Made by a program: the position numbers and the translations under genes. Of a stretch of DNA of 64,000 nt, positions 1-8,617 are shown piece by piece. The notes under the pieces were generated by a model, which saw nothing but the letters and a program-made list of their open reading frames with translations, did no database searches and was not told where the DNA came from. The first letter of the stretch is position 1. Each line of letters opens with the position of its first letter. This DNA is from Paenibacillus sp. oral taxon 786 str. D14. GTDB taxonomy: Bacteria > Bacillota > Bacilli > Paenibacillales > Paenibacillaceae. Where the stretch lies: contig NZ_GG695970.1 in NCBI RefSeq assembly GCF_000159955.1, positions 352,490-416,489 of the forward strand, read 5' to 3'.

Positions 1-1
1 C

Positions 2-265
2 AAAGAAGTGGTGGTCGGTGAGATTTACGTCGGGACCGTCAAACGGATCGAGAAATTTGGTGCATTCGTTGAGATTCTGCCGGGTAAAGACGGCTTAGTG
101 CATATTTCGCAGCTCTCGACGGAACGCGTTGCCAAGGTCGAAGACGTTGTGGCGATCGGCGATACGGTAACGGTGAAAGTGACCGAGATCGACAACCAAG
201 GACGGATCAATCTTTCCCGCAAAGCGGTATTAACCGCCGAAACGGACAAAACTCCATCCAAATAA
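2..265 (+). CDS. pnp: Polynucleotide phosphorylase, C-terminal end (partial)
   Basis: The reading frame enters from the left edge and covers only the last ~87 codons of PNPase, the phosphorolytic 3'-5' exoribonuclease. What is visible is an S1 RNA-binding domain: [20 protein letters not shown], then GLVHISQLS, and INLSRK near its end, followed by a short polar tail. The catalytic PH domains and the KH domain lie outside the window. Identity is supported by the S1 sequence and by the downstream order (deacetylase ylxY, then M16 peptidase), which matches the Bacillus pnpA neighbourhood. An isolated S1 domain could belong to another protein, but the context makes PNPase by far the best call. Confidence 0.93.
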   Translation, partial: KEVVVGEIYVGTVKRIEKFGAFVEILPGKDGLVHISQLSTERVAKVEDVVAIGDTVTVKVTEIDNQGRINLSRKAVLTAETDKTPSK

Positions 266-301
266 ATGAGATAACATATCGACGCAGGCAACCCTTGCGG
301 G

Positions 302-338
302 AAAAGAGACAGAATAATTAAATTCTGGCTCTTTTTTA
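302..338 (+). terminator. Rho-independent terminator after pnp
   Basis: The sequence contains AAAAGAGACAGAAT, a short loop, then ATTCTGGCTC followed by TTTTTT. This is a stem of about 13 bp with one mismatch followed by a T-run, placed 37 nt after the pnp stop codon. It separates pnp from the deacetylase gene. Confidence 0.85.
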
Positions 339-411
339 TTGCGTTCGCATATCCCTGGGCTTGTCAACATATGATGGGGACAAAAACCGTTTAAGGGGAT
401 GAGCTGTTAGC

Positions 412-1458
412 ATGGGGCGGAACAAGTTTGCGGTCATCGCGATATGCATTGCGTTTATGATGATATTGGGGCAGTTTGCCGGCATTCGGGCCTTCGTTGC
501 CAAAAGCTCGGGGGAAAATGGCGGCAGCTACGCTTTCCGCCTGATTCATGACCTGACCGGTGACCTGGGGGCCCAGAACCAGCCTGACCCGGCTAGCGGC
601 GGGACAGCGAAGGATACGGATCCGTTGCTGGCCAAGATCCGCGAAGAGGCGGAGAAGCAGCGGATCGAGCCGATCGATGCGGTGGTCGACCGGGTCTGGA
701 AAGCCATTCCCGGCTATAACGGTCGTGAGGTGGATATCGAACGCACTTACAAGAAGGCCAAACAGCTGCCGGAGGGCGCGAACATCGAATATGTCTATCG
801 GGAGCTTCGGCCGAAAGTAAATCTCGAGGATTTAGGGCCGCAGCCGATTTACCGGGGGAACCCAAACAAGCCGATGGCAGCGCTCATGATCAATGTCGCC
901 TGGGGCAATGAATATCTGGTGCCTATGCTGGATACGTTGGATCAGCAGAAGGTCAAGGCGACCTTTTTCCTCGATGGCAGCTGGCTCAAGAAGAACGGGG
1001 ACCTTGCCGCCGAAATCAAGCGGCGCGGGCATCAAATCGAAAACCACGCCTACTCGCATCCGAATATGAGCCAACTGGAGCAAACCCGGGCCCGGCTGGA
1101 GATCTCCAAAACGAAGGAGCTGCTGAAGGAGAAGCTGGGCGTGGAAAATCGCTGGTTTGCGCCGCCTTCGGGTGATTATAATATGCAAACCGTCAAGCTG
1201 GCGGCGGAGCAGGGGCTGAAGACGGTATTGTGGACCGTGGATACAGTAGATTGGAAAAATCCGCCCGCAGCCAGCATCGTTAGTAAGATCAGCAGCAAAG
1301 TGGGGCCAGGATCGCTGATCTTGATGCATCCGACGGCGTCCAGCCGCGATGCCCTGGAAGGGATGATTCAGGCCATTCGCAGCAAAGGGTTGGTGCTCGG
1401 AACCGTGGAGCAAACGCTGTCGCCGGACCGCGTCGAAGTCCCTGCTCCGCAGAGTTGA
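412..1458 (+). CDS. ylxY: Polysaccharide deacetylase family protein, YlxY/PdaB-like
   Basis: This is a 348-aa secreted or membrane-anchored NodB-fold protein. Residues 1-28 form an N-terminal hydrophobic segment, and the deacetylase domain spans about residues 150-340. The second metal motif is intact (NHAYSHPNM, HxxxH type), and the later motifs RWFAPPSGDY and LILMHPT are present. The first motif, normally TFDDG, reads MINVAWGNE and lacks the catalytic/metal-binding aspartates. From memory, B. subtilis YlxY is altered in the same way, so true deacetylase activity is doubtful. It lies between pnp and mlpA as in Bacillus. The start was chosen at the ATG preceding the hydrophobic segment. Confidence 0.85.
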   Translation: MGRNKFAVIAICIAFMMILGQFAGIRAFVAKSSGENGGSYAFRLIHDLTGDLGAQNQPDPASGGTAKDTDPLLAKIREEAEKQRIEPIDAVVDRVWKAIPGYNGREVDIERTYKKAKQLPEGANIEYVYRELRPKVNLEDLGPQPIYRGNPNKPMAALMINVAWGNEYLVPMLDTLDQQKVKATFFLDGSWLKKNGDLAAEIKRRGHQIENHAYSHPNMSQLEQTRARLEISKTKELLKEKLGVENRWFAPPSGDYNMQTVKLAAEQGLKTVLWTVDTVDWKNPPAASIVSKISSKVGPGSLILMHPTASSRDALEGMIQAIRSKGLVLGTVEQTLSPDRVEVPAPQS

Positions 1459-1543
1459 GCTTTCCGCCTTTTTTTGGTAGGATAGGGATGCATTTATTAA
1501 CGACGCTAACCAATGCATCGCATAACATTTAGGGGGGCCTTTC

Positions 1544-2797
1544 GTGAAGAGAACGCAATTGAAAAACGGCCTTCGGGTAGTCATGGAGAAGATACCGACT
1601 TGCCGTTCGGTCTCGTTCGGCATATGGGTCAAAACCGGCTCCCGCAATGAACGCCCTGAGCGGGGCGGAATTTCGCATTTTATCGAACACATGCTGTTTA
1701 AAGGCACGGAACGCTACAGCGCCAAGGACATCGCAGAGCAGTTTGATGCGATTGGCGGCAATGTTAACGCGTTTACGTCCAAGGAATATACCTGTTATTA
1801 CGCGAAAGTGCTGGATGAGCATTTACCGATTGCGGTTGACGTGTTGTCCGACATGTTTTTCCGTTCCTTGTTCGATAAGGAAGAGCTGCGGAAAGAGAAA
1901 AACGTGATCGTAGAGGAAATCTCTATGTACGAAGATACGCCGGACGATATGGTCCACGATCTTGTGACGCAGGCAGCCTACGGGGACCATCCGCTGGCTC
2001 TGCCGATCTTAGGGACGGAGGAGAAGCTGCGCGCCATGGAATCCGAGCACCTGCGGGAATACATGCGCGAGCACTATACAATCGAAAATACGGTCATCAG
2101 CGTGGCAGGCAATATCGATGAACAGGTGATTGATCTGCTGGAGCAATATTTCGGTGATTTTTCGAATCGGGGAAGCTCCAGCCCTTTGGCTGCGCCAGAG
2201 TTCTTGGGGGGATTGAAATTCCATCGCAAGAAGACCGAGCAGAACCATATTTGCTTGTCCTTCCCAGGTTTGCCGATCGGGGATGAGAAACAATATGCGA
2301 TGGTGCTGCTGAACAATGCGCTGGGCGGCGGCATGAGCTCGCGGCTCTTCCAGGAGATCCGTGAGAAACGCGGGTTGGCCTACTCGGTGTACTCGTATCA
2401 CAGCTCGTACGCGGACAGCGGACTGTTTACGGTGTACGCAGGAACCGCGCCGCGCCAAACGAAGGAAGTGCTGGATTTGACCAAGGAGATCCTGCACGAT
2501 GTTTCGGTGAACGGGATTACTCCAAATGAGCTGAGCAAGGGGAAAGAACAGCTGAAGGGAAGCTTGATTTTGAGCTTGGAGAGCACCGGAAGCCGCATGA
2601 ACCGACTTGGCAAAAATGAGCTGATGATCGGCAAACATTATTCCTTGGATGAGATGATCGCCCGCATCGAGGCGGTGACGATGGACGATGTCAATCAGGT
2701 GTTGAAGGGCATGTTTAGCCAACCGTTTTCGCTCGCCATGGTGGGATCGTCAGATCGCGTGATATCGGGAGTTAGGAGAGATGAGCTTGTCGTTTGA
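1544..2797 (+). CDS. mlpA: M16 family processing peptidase MlpA (YmxG)
   Basis: This 417-aa zinc peptidase belongs to the mitochondrial processing peptidase beta-subunit-like family. The inverted zinc motif is intact: H45-F-I-E48-H49, with the distal Glu at E124 in VIVEEI, which fits HXXEHX74E. The C-terminal half carries the usual R/Y pair ([15 protein letters not shown]). The start is GTG at 1544, preceded by AGGGGGG about 8 nt upstream. The stop codon lies inside the next gene, dut (17-nt overlap), which suggests translational coupling. The genomic position after ylxY matches B. subtilis mlpA. Confidence 0.92.
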   Translation: MKRTQLKNGLRVVMEKIPTCRSVSFGIWVKTGSRNERPERGGISHFIEHMLFKGTERYSAKDIAEQFDAIGGNVNAFTSKEYTCYYAKVLDEHLPIAVDVLSDMFFRSLFDKEELRKEKNVIVEEISMYEDTPDDMVHDLVTQAAYGDHPLALPILGTEEKLRAMESEHLREYMREHYTIENTVISVAGNIDEQVIDLLEQYFGDFSNRGSSSPLAAPEFLGGLKFHRKKTEQNHICLSFPGLPIGDEKQYAMVLLNNALGGGMSSRLFQEIREKRGLAYSVYSYHSSYADSGLFTVYAGTAPRQTKEVLDLTKEILHDVSVNGITPNELSKGKEQLKGSLILSLESTGSRMNRLGKNELMIGKHYSLDEMIARIEAVTMDDVNQVLKGMFSQPFSLAMVGSSDRVISGVRRDELVV

Positions 2798-3236
2798 AGT
2801 GCAAATCAACCGTTTGGCAGGAAATGAAGATATCGAGCTGCCGCGTAAAATGTCGGAGCTAGCCTCCGGCTTTGATCTCTACGCCGCCGTTACGGAGGAG
2901 CTGACGCTCCAGCCGGGGCAACGTGCCCTCGTACCGACCGGGATCGCTATCGCGATGCCCGGCGGCCTAGAGGCGCAAATTCGCCCGCGCAGCGGGTTGG
3001 CGTTGAAGCACGGCATTACGTGCCTGAATACGCCGGGGACGATCGACGCGGATTACCGCGGGGAAATCAAGGTGCTGCTGATTAACCTCGGGCAGGAACC
3101 GTTTGTGATCCGTCGGAATGAGCGGATTGCGCAGATGGTGTTCCAGATCGTTCCTGAGGTGAATCTCGTGCAGGTAGACAAGCTGTCGGAGACGGTTCGC
3201 GGCGCCGGCGGGTTTGGTCATACGGGCACGAAGTAA
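2781..3236 (+). CDS. dut: Deoxyuridine 5'-triphosphate nucleotidohydrolase
   Basis: This 151-aa trimeric-type dUTPase hydrolyses dUTP to dUMP and pyrophosphate, keeping uracil out of DNA and supplying dUMP for dTMP synthesis. All five motifs are visible in order: ASGFDLYAA (motif 1), [12 protein letters not shown] (2), [17 protein letters not shown] (3), RIAQMVF (4) and [10 protein letters not shown] (5, the mobile C-terminal arm). The length is normal. The ATG at 2781 overlaps mlpA and has GGAG-like sequence (gttaggagag) just upstream. In Bacillus this position is held by other small genes, so the mlpA-dut arrangement is a local feature. Confidence 0.97.
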   Translation: MSLSFEVQINRLAGNEDIELPRKMSELASGFDLYAAVTEELTLQPGQRALVPTGIAIAMPGGLEAQIRPRSGLALKHGITCLNTPGTIDADYRGEIKVLLINLGQEPFVIRRNERIAQMVFQIVPEVNLVQVDKLSETVRGAGGFGHTGTK

Positions 3237-3483
3237 GGGACTGAGGCACGTTTAACCTGAGTAGCATGTTTATGTTCAGGTGTTGAAGAATAAGGGTAAA
3301 AAAGGTTCTTATTTTCGGTTAGGAGAGGGATATGGCCGGGAATAGCGGACTTTTTTACCCTTATTTTCATTTATCGCATTCAAAAGTGGCGGTTATGGTG
3401 GGTTCCGCTCCAAATAAGGCCTAAAATGTCCTCTATTTTTTGCGCTTAGAAGAATTTCGCTGAAATAAGGCCCGAAAAGTCCC
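3237..3483. repeat. Intergenic cluster of AATAAGG-type short repeats
   Basis: This gene-free stretch holds four related elements. Copy 1 (3288-3315) and copy 2 (3345-3368, inverted) share a perfect 16-bp inverted repeat, AATAAGGGTAAAAAAG at 3289-3304 against its complement at 3350-3365. Copies 3 (3410-3441) and 4 (3461-3491) are direct repeats of the form AAATAAGGCC-AAAA-GTCC-TATTTT, each with its own AAATAAGG/CCTTATTT-type ends. Copy 4 supplies the stop codon of the S41 pseudogene. No coding potential was seen. It looks like a dispersed palindromic element. Confidence 0.7.
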
Positions 3484-4536
3484 TTATTTTGCTGCAGTAA
3501 TGATCTCCATTAACTTTTCCATTTGGGCATCTCTTCCGCCGATAATGTCTTGGCGTGTTGTTGGAACATAGATATCCGGTTCTAAGGAGGTTTCGTGGGT
3601 CAAGCGTTGATCCGGCCGAGAAAAATGTTTATAAGATACGGTAAATTGAAATCCGGAGTGAGGCATCTTAAACACGAATATATCTCCATAACAAGATGGC
3701 TGATTGCCCGTTGGTTCTCCGATCAAAGTGGCCAGCCCATTATCTTTGAAGGTGACGGCAAAGACATTTGCGGCGCTGAACGTTTTGGGGGAGATCAATA
3801 GATACAAGTGATCGTTAAACGGGTTAACGGATGAGCTAGCATGGGCCTTCCCATGATTTTTAACCAATGTTCATTTTCAGTTGGCACTACCTTGGACAGC
3901 TCGTCTAATAACTGTGGAGGGGTTAGCCCGCCTAACTCAAGTAAAAGGTCGCCCCGTTGTAACAACGGCGTTGATCGAATCACCACCGGGCCTTCCGCAG
4001 TCCAGTATAACGGCAGCTCCAAATAGGAAAGGGAAGGGGAATAAGGGTTGATGCTCGTGTGGGCGTCATGCAGTTGCCCGATCATTTCTACAGCGGAGAT
4101 ATAAAAACGGCTTATGGGCAGCGGACCTGCTTGAATCATCCGGTAAGTATCCCGTATTTTTTTTTCGTTGCTCTCTCTGCCATCCGTCGATCAGTGACGG
4201 GTGAACCTGTTCCAGCGTGCTTATAAGGTAATCGAAATCCGCTTTCATCGTATCGGGCGTCAAGAGAGCACTTTCTGCGGGATCCGCTTCGCCCAGCCTT
4301 TGTATAGGCGAGGTGAATGGTTCGACCTCAGACGCTGGCCGCTCCGGTGAGGAAATAACAACAGATCCTGCAAACGCCAATATCAAAAGAATCATCAAAA
4401 AAATTGCATAAATCACAGCCCGTTTTCCTGGCTTTCTCAACTCACTCCACCACCTGTAATAATATGGAATACATCCTACAAAATTGCTGTGAAGGTTTGC
4501 AATGACGATATTCCTATCCTCAGCTTCGCGAGGCAT
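3484..4536 (-). pseudogene. Decayed S41 family (C-terminal-processing) peptidase
   Basis: Three consecutive minus-strand fragments in different frames read as one protein. The N-terminal part (4536 down to about 4150) has a membrane segment (AVIYAIFLMILLILAFAGSV) and an S41-type start domain (DYLISTLEQVHPSL). The middle (to about 3860) continues MIGQLHDAHTS and LLELGG. The C-terminal part (to 3484) holds the catalytic-serine region LLISPKTFSAANVFAV and a GEPTGNQPS motif. The first frameshift falls at a run of nine T on the + strand (about 4157-4165). The second is near 3840-3870, where roughly 100 residues expected between the first half and the catalytic serine are missing, implying an internal deletion. 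It is not functional as read. Confidence 0.8.
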
Positions 4537-4547
4537 TCTAGCCTTTC

Positions 4548-4574
4548 ACCACTTCGTAGGCCACGGCATAAGAT
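4548..4574 (+). promoter_or_regulatory. Possible sigma-K-type promoter for dpaAB
   Basis: An AC dinucleotide at 4548-4549 lies 17 nt before CATAAGAT at 4567-4574. This fits the loose mother-cell sigma-K pattern (AC, ~17 nt, CATANNNT). In B. subtilis spoVF (dpaAB) is known to depend on sigma-K. The pattern is short and could be chance. Confidence 0.35.
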
Positions 4575-4613
4575 GGTCTATACTGTGTTGCTTGGAAGGA
4601 GTGCCGTCTAAGA

Positions 4614-5513
4614 ATGCTGACCGGAATCACAATTGTATTCCTCGGTGGGGATGCCCGGCAGGTGGAGGTCATCAACAAATGTGTCGGACTGGATGCTACG
4701 GTACGGGTTGTTGGCTTCGACCGATTGGAGACACCCCTTAAAGGAGTCTCGCAGGAGACGTTAAGCCCCGGCTTGCTGGCCGGCGCGGACGTAATTATCC
4801 TTCCGGTAATCGGTTGCGATGATCACGGTGTCGTCCCGGCGCCGTTCGCTGCAGAACAACTGGTCATCAAACGGGAATGGTTTGCATCCGTCCGAAAAAG
4901 CACGCTGGTCTATACCGGAATTGCCAAGAGCTTCTTAAAGCAAATGGGCGAGGAGCACGGCTTCCGGATCATTGAGGTGCTCGAACGTGACGACGTCGCC
5001 ATTTACAACTCGATTCCAACGGCGGAAGGCGCAGTGATGATGGCGATCCAGAACACGGACATCACGATTCACGGTTCGAACTGTATTGTGCTTGGGATCG
5101 GGAGGACAGGGTTTACGCTGGCAGGAACGCTGCAAGGTTTGGGAGCGAATGTAAGGGTAGGGGTACGTCGGGAAGATGATGTGGCTAGGGCGATACAAAT
5201 GGGCTGGAAGCCTTTTGTGACAAGGGATTTGGCCGCCAACGTAGGGGATGTTGACTTGATTTTTAACACAATTCCGACTATGATAGTCACAGCGCAAATC
5301 ATCTCGAAACTGCCCCGTACGGCAGTGATTATCGACCTTGCTTCGGCGCCTGGAGGAACGGATTTCCGTTTCGCCGAGAAGCGCGGAGTGAAGGCGATTT
5401 TATCCCCTGGCCTCCCCGGAATCGTCGCTCCCAAATCGGCTGGAATTATTATGGCAAACACGATTTGTCAGTCGATTATGGATGAGTATCAATTACGGGG
5501 GGATGAACAGTGA
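4614..5513 (+). CDS. dpaA: Dipicolinate synthase subunit A
   Basis: This 299-aa subunit belongs to dipicolinate synthase, which oxidises dihydrodipicolinate to dipicolinic acid in the mother cell; the product is then loaded into the forespore. The N-terminal part reads MLTGITIVFLGGDARQ, and a Rossmann-type NAD(P)-binding stretch, CIVLGIGRTGFTLAGTLQGL, lies near residues 158-178. The C-terminus has LSPGLPGIVAPKSAG, typical of SpoVFA. The start is ATG at 4614, preceded by GGAAGGAG. The stop overlaps dpaB by 4 nt (GTGA), so the two are translationally coupled. The neighbouring lysine/DAP genes dapG and dapA supply the pathway intermediate. Confidence 0.96.
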   Translation: MLTGITIVFLGGDARQVEVINKCVGLDATVRVVGFDRLETPLKGVSQETLSPGLLAGADVIILPVIGCDDHGVVPAPFAAEQLVIKREWFASVRKSTLVYTGIAKSFLKQMGEEHGFRIIEVLERDDVAIYNSIPTAEGAVMMAIQNTDITIHGSNCIVLGIGRTGFTLAGTLQGLGANVRVGVRREDDVARAIQMGWKPFVTRDLAANVGDVDLIFNTIPTMIVTAQIISKLPRTAVIIDLASAPGGTDFRFAEKRGVKAILSPGLPGIVAPKSAGIIMANTICQSIMDEYQLRGDEQ

Positions 5514-6103
5514 ATTGGCAGGGTAAAACGGTAGGTTACGCCATTACGGGCTCGCATTGTACGTTTGCTGAGGTAATGCCCCAGATCCAACGATTTGTCG
5601 ACGGAGGGGCGAAGGTTGTGCCGATCATATCCCAGTCGGTACTGACGACCGACACCCGTTTCGGTAAATCGGAGGATTGGCGCGAACAGTTGAAAGATAT
5701 TACAGGGAATGATATTATTTCTTCAATTGTCGAAGCCGAACCTCTGGGTCCAAGCAAGCTGCTGGACGTCTTGGTGATCGCTCCCTGCACGGGAACGACG
5801 ACGAGCAAACTGGCAAATGCGATAACGGACAGTCCCGTTCTGATGGCCGCAAAAGCCCAGCTGAGAAACGGGCGACCGCTTGTCATCGCGGTGTCGACGA
5901 ATGACGGTTTAGGTTTTAATTTGGCAAATATCGCGAAATTAATTGTGGCCAAGAACGTGTATTTCGTTCCGTTTGGTCAAGACAATCCGACTGGCAAACC
6001 GAATTCGCTCGTAGCAAACATGGAACTGATCCCTGAAACTTGCTATGCCGCGCTTGAAGGAAAACAGCTGCAACCGTTAATCATCGAACGTTTTCATGGA
6101 TAA
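5510..6103 (+). CDS. dpaB: Dipicolinate synthase subunit B (flavoprotein-like)
   Basis: This 197-aa flavoprotein-type (HFCD fold) subunit pairs with DpaA to make dipicolinic acid. Recognisable stretches are GYAITGSHCTFAEVMPQ at the N-terminus, LVIAPCTGTTTSKLANAITD in the middle and NVYFVPFGQDNPTGKPNSL near the end, all characteristic of SpoVFB. The start is GTG at 5510 in the overlap with dpaA, with GGGGGGATG upstream as ribosome binding site. Length is normal for the family. The gene is followed directly by the decayed asd remnant, whose apparent ATG (6096) lies inside the dpaB 3' end. Confidence 0.96.
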   Translation: MNWQGKTVGYAITGSHCTFAEVMPQIQRFVDGGAKVVPIISQSVLTTDTRFGKSEDWREQLKDITGNDIISSIVEAEPLGPSKLLDVLVIAPCTGTTTSKLANAITDSPVLMAAKAQLRNGRPLVIAVSTNDGLGFNLANIAKLIVAKNVYFVPFGQDNPTGKPNSLVANMELIPETCYAALEGKQLQPLIIERFHG

Positions 6104-6293
6104 TGCAGCGCAGCCGGCATACCATGTACGAAGCACCGTTCGGGTTGTTTCACGCCGTGATCTTTACAGGACGGACTCAATATAGGTGGGAAGTATCGGA
6201 ACAAATTGCTCAAAGGCGCAGCATGGAATGCCGTATACAATCGCGGAGATCATTGCGGCGAAGGGGTATGTTTTCGAAGCTCTGGGTTCGTTA
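6096..6293 (+). pseudogene. asd: Remnant of aspartate-semialdehyde dehydrogenase (asd)
   Basis: No intact ORF explains this spacer, but pieces of Asd are readable in shifting frames. VIFTGR (6157-6174) resembles the family's VFVGR, and WEVSE (6187-6201) resembles WIVSD. KLLKGAAWNAV (6205-6237) is the highly conserved C-terminal motif, and after a 1-nt shift IAEIIAAKGY (about 6243-6272) continues the expected C-terminus. An ATG at 6096 overlapping dpaB could be the old start; its frame stops at 6183. Most of the gene, including the catalytic cysteine, has been deleted. In Bacillus, asd lies exactly here between dpaB and dapG. A functional asd must be elsewhere, since DAP and lysine synthesis need it. 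Confidence 0.75.
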
Positions 6294-6359
6294 ATCTTGC
6301 TATTACTAACGGAATGAAGTCATCGCTTTACTCCGCACTTATTAACTGGAGGAATATCC

Positions 6360-7580
6360 ATGCGCATTTTGGTGCAAAAATTCGGTGGCACGTCTCTTTC
6401 GACGAAAGAAGCGAGAGAGCATGTCATCTCACACGTACGCCGGGAACTGGATAACGGTTTCCGGCTCGTCGTGGTGGTTTCGGCTATGGGCCGAAAAGGG
6501 GATCCTTACGCGACGGATACCTTGCTTGATTTGGTCTCTGAAGGGGATTGCTATTTACCGCCCCGCGAACAAGATTTACTGATGGCTTGCGGCGAAATTA
6601 TTTCCGCAGCCAAGCTGTGCAGCCTGCTGGCTGAACAGCACATCTCTTCGGTCGTATTGACTGGAGCTCAAGCTGGATTCCGAACGGACAGCCAGTTTGG
6701 CAACGCGAGAATTCTGGATATCGTTCCGACTCGGGTGCTGGAAGAACTGCAGCAGAAGGATGTCGTGATCGTGACAGGATTTCAAGGTCAAAATCAAGAC
6801 GGCGACTTCACGACGTTGGGCCGCGGAGGCAGCGATACGTCGGCTACAGCCTTGGGCGCCGCGCTGCACGCCGAAATGGTTGATATTTATACCGATGTGA
6901 ATGGGATCTTAACTGCGGATCCCCGGATCGTCGAGGATGCGAAGCCGCTGGAATACGTCAGCTACGCAGAAATCTGCAATATGGCGCATCAAGGGGCTAA
7001 GGTGATCCATCCCCGCGCCGTAGAAATTGCGATGCAAGCGGGGATTCCGGTACGCGTTCGCTCGACTTTTTCGCAAGGGGAAGGAACATTGGTTGCCAAC
7101 CCCGAAGGATTTAAGGACGTACAGCTGGGGATTGTGGACCGTTACGTGACTGGGATTGCATATGTGGCGAATGTGACTCAAATCCGGGTGGAATCCGCTG
7201 GCAACGGCCCGGATCATTTGCAGCTGCAAGTTTTTAAATCCATGGCAGAGAACGACATTAGTGTTGATTTTATTAATGTGACCCCAACCGGTGTCGTTTA
7301 TACGGTCTTTGATAAAGATTCGGCGAAGGCAGAAGCGGTGTTGAGATCGCTGGACCTCTCACCGCAAATATGCACCGGATGCGCCAAGGTGTCCGTCATC
7401 GGCGGAGGCATTAACGGCGTTCCCGGAATTATGGCCAAGATCGTTGAGGCTTTGACCGAGCAAGGCATTCAGATTCTGCAATCGGCTGATTCGAATACTA
7501 CGATTTGGGTGCTGGTGCGGAAGGACGATATGGTGCAAGCGTTGCGGGCGTTGCATGCCAAGTTCGAACTGGGCCGCTAA
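6360..7580 (+). CDS. dapG: Aspartokinase I-type (DapG)
   Basis: This 406-aa aspartate kinase phosphorylates L-aspartate, the first step toward DAP, lysine and dipicolinate. The N-terminal amino-acid kinase domain starts with ILVQKFGGTSL and includes VVVSAMGRKGDPYATD, VVIVTGFQG, LGRGGSDTSATALGAAL and VYTDVNGILTADPRI-like sequence. Two ACT domains follow from about residue 265 (LGIVDRYVTGIAYVA and VSVIGGGINGVPGIMAKIV). The start ATG at 6360 is preceded by ACTGGAGGAAT. It follows the asd remnant and is 92 nt upstream of dapA, as in the Bacillus dap/spoVF cluster, which identifies it as the DapG isozyme rather than LysC. Confidence 0.95.
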   Translation: MRILVQKFGGTSLSTKEAREHVISHVRRELDNGFRLVVVVSAMGRKGDPYATDTLLDLVSEGDCYLPPREQDLLMACGEIISAAKLCSLLAEQHISSVVLTGAQAGFRTDSQFGNARILDIVPTRVLEELQQKDVVIVTGFQGQNQDGDFTTLGRGGSDTSATALGAALHAEMVDIYTDVNGILTADPRIVEDAKPLEYVSYAEICNMAHQGAKVIHPRAVEIAMQAGIPVRVRSTFSQGEGTLVANPEGFKDVQLGIVDRYVTGIAYVANVTQIRVESAGNGPDHLQLQVFKSMAENDISVDFINVTPTGVVYTVFDKDSAKAEAVLRSLDLSPQICTGCAKVSVIGGGINGVPGIMAKIVEALTEQGIQILQSADSNTTIWVLVRKDDMVQALRALHAKFELGR

Positions 7581-7672
7581 CGAGGCATGTGAGTTCATCG
7601 CTTAAGAAATGGAAGGCATACTGAGAAGACGGCAATAAATAAGCGAAGCGGGAGACGGGAGGAGGATATGGC

Positions 7673-8539
7673 GTGATTGATTTCGGAAGAATGATTACAG
7701 CCATGGTAACGCCTTTTAATGATCAAGGAAAAATCGACTGGGACCAAACCGCAAGCCTGATCGACTATTTGGTGGAGGAGCAGCAATCTGACAGTTTGGT
7801 CGTGAGCGGAACGACGGGGGAGTCCCCTACACTAACGGATGAAGAAAAACTTGAGCTGTTTGCCTTCGCGGTGAAACATGCAGCCGGACGCTGCAAAATT
7901 ATCGCCGGCACGGGCAGCAATGATACCGCTCATTCCGTTCATTTGACGCGCGAAGCTGAAAAATGCGGAGTAGACGGAATTTTGCTGGTCGCTCCGTATT
8001 ATAACAAGCCGAATCAGGAAGGCCTTTTCCGCCATTTTGAAGCGATTGCGGCCGTAACCAGTCTGCCGGTTATTGTGTACAATGTGCCAAGCCGTACAGT
8101 TGTCAGCTTGAGCGTGGAAACGACGCTGCGGCTGGCGCAAATCCCGAATATCGTGGGGACCAAGGAATGCGCGCCTCTGGATCAGATCGCTATGATCGTC
8201 GCCCAAGCGCCGGAGCATTTCAAGGTTTATTCGGGCGATGACGCCTCGGCACTGCCGGCGATGGCGGTCGGAGCTTACGGTGTCATTAGCGTGGCCAGTC
8301 ATGTCGCAGGCCGCTCCATCAAAGAGATGGTCGCACAATTCTTTAGCGGGAACGTAGAGCGGGCAAGCCAGTTGCATCGCGAGCTTCTGCCGTTATTTAA
8401 GGTGTTGTTTGAATGTCCGAATCCGGTAGCCGTGAAGTATGCCTTAAATGAAACCGGCCATCCTGTAGGAACGGTTCGGTTACCGCTGGTGCCGCCAAAT
8501 GAACAGGAAGCGCAGCGGATTCGCAGCTTCCTCAAATAG
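7673..8539 (+). CDS. dapA: 4-hydroxy-tetrahydrodipicolinate synthase
   Basis: This 288-aa (beta/alpha)8 enzyme condenses pyruvate with aspartate semialdehyde, committing carbon to DAP/lysine and, in the mother cell, dipicolinate. Family motifs are visible: MITAMVTPFNDQGKIDW, VSGTTGESPTL, IIAGTGSNDT, VAPYYNKPNQEGL and YNVPSRT with the proton-relay tyrosine. The Schiff-base lysine lies in IVGTKECA, and YSGDDA follows. The start is GTG at 7673, preceded by GGGAGGAGG. A strong terminator follows. Confidence 0.97.
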   Translation: MIDFGRMITAMVTPFNDQGKIDWDQTASLIDYLVEEQQSDSLVVSGTTGESPTLTDEEKLELFAFAVKHAAGRCKIIAGTGSNDTAHSVHLTREAEKCGVDGILLVAPYYNKPNQEGLFRHFEAIAAVTSLPVIVYNVPSRTVVSLSVETTLRLAQIPNIVGTKECAPLDQIAMIVAQAPEHFKVYSGDDASALPAMAVGAYGVISVASHVAGRSIKEMVAQFFSGNVERASQLHRELLPLFKVLFECPNPVAVKYALNETGHPVGTVRLPLVPPNEQEAQRIRSFLK

Positions 8540-8582
8540 CTGCTGGCCTACTTCTATAACCAGATATGTGCGTATTCCCAGA

Positions 8583-8617
8583 AACCGATGCCTGATCCGC
8601 AGGCATCGGTTTTTTTG
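8583..8617 (+). terminator. Rho-independent terminator after dapA
   Basis: ACCGATGCCTG, a short loop, then CAGGCATCGGT followed by TTTTTT forms a perfect 11-bp stem, closing the dpa/dap cluster. Confidence 0.93.

Noticed and set aside
832..1707. Long minus-strand ORF opposite ylxY
   Set aside because: It is antisense to a clearly conserved gene, has no family features and shows the composition of a shadow frame.
6103..6454. Short ORFs between dpaB and dapG as independent genes
   Set aside because: Their sequence is explained by frameshifted remains of asd and by an overlap into dapG.
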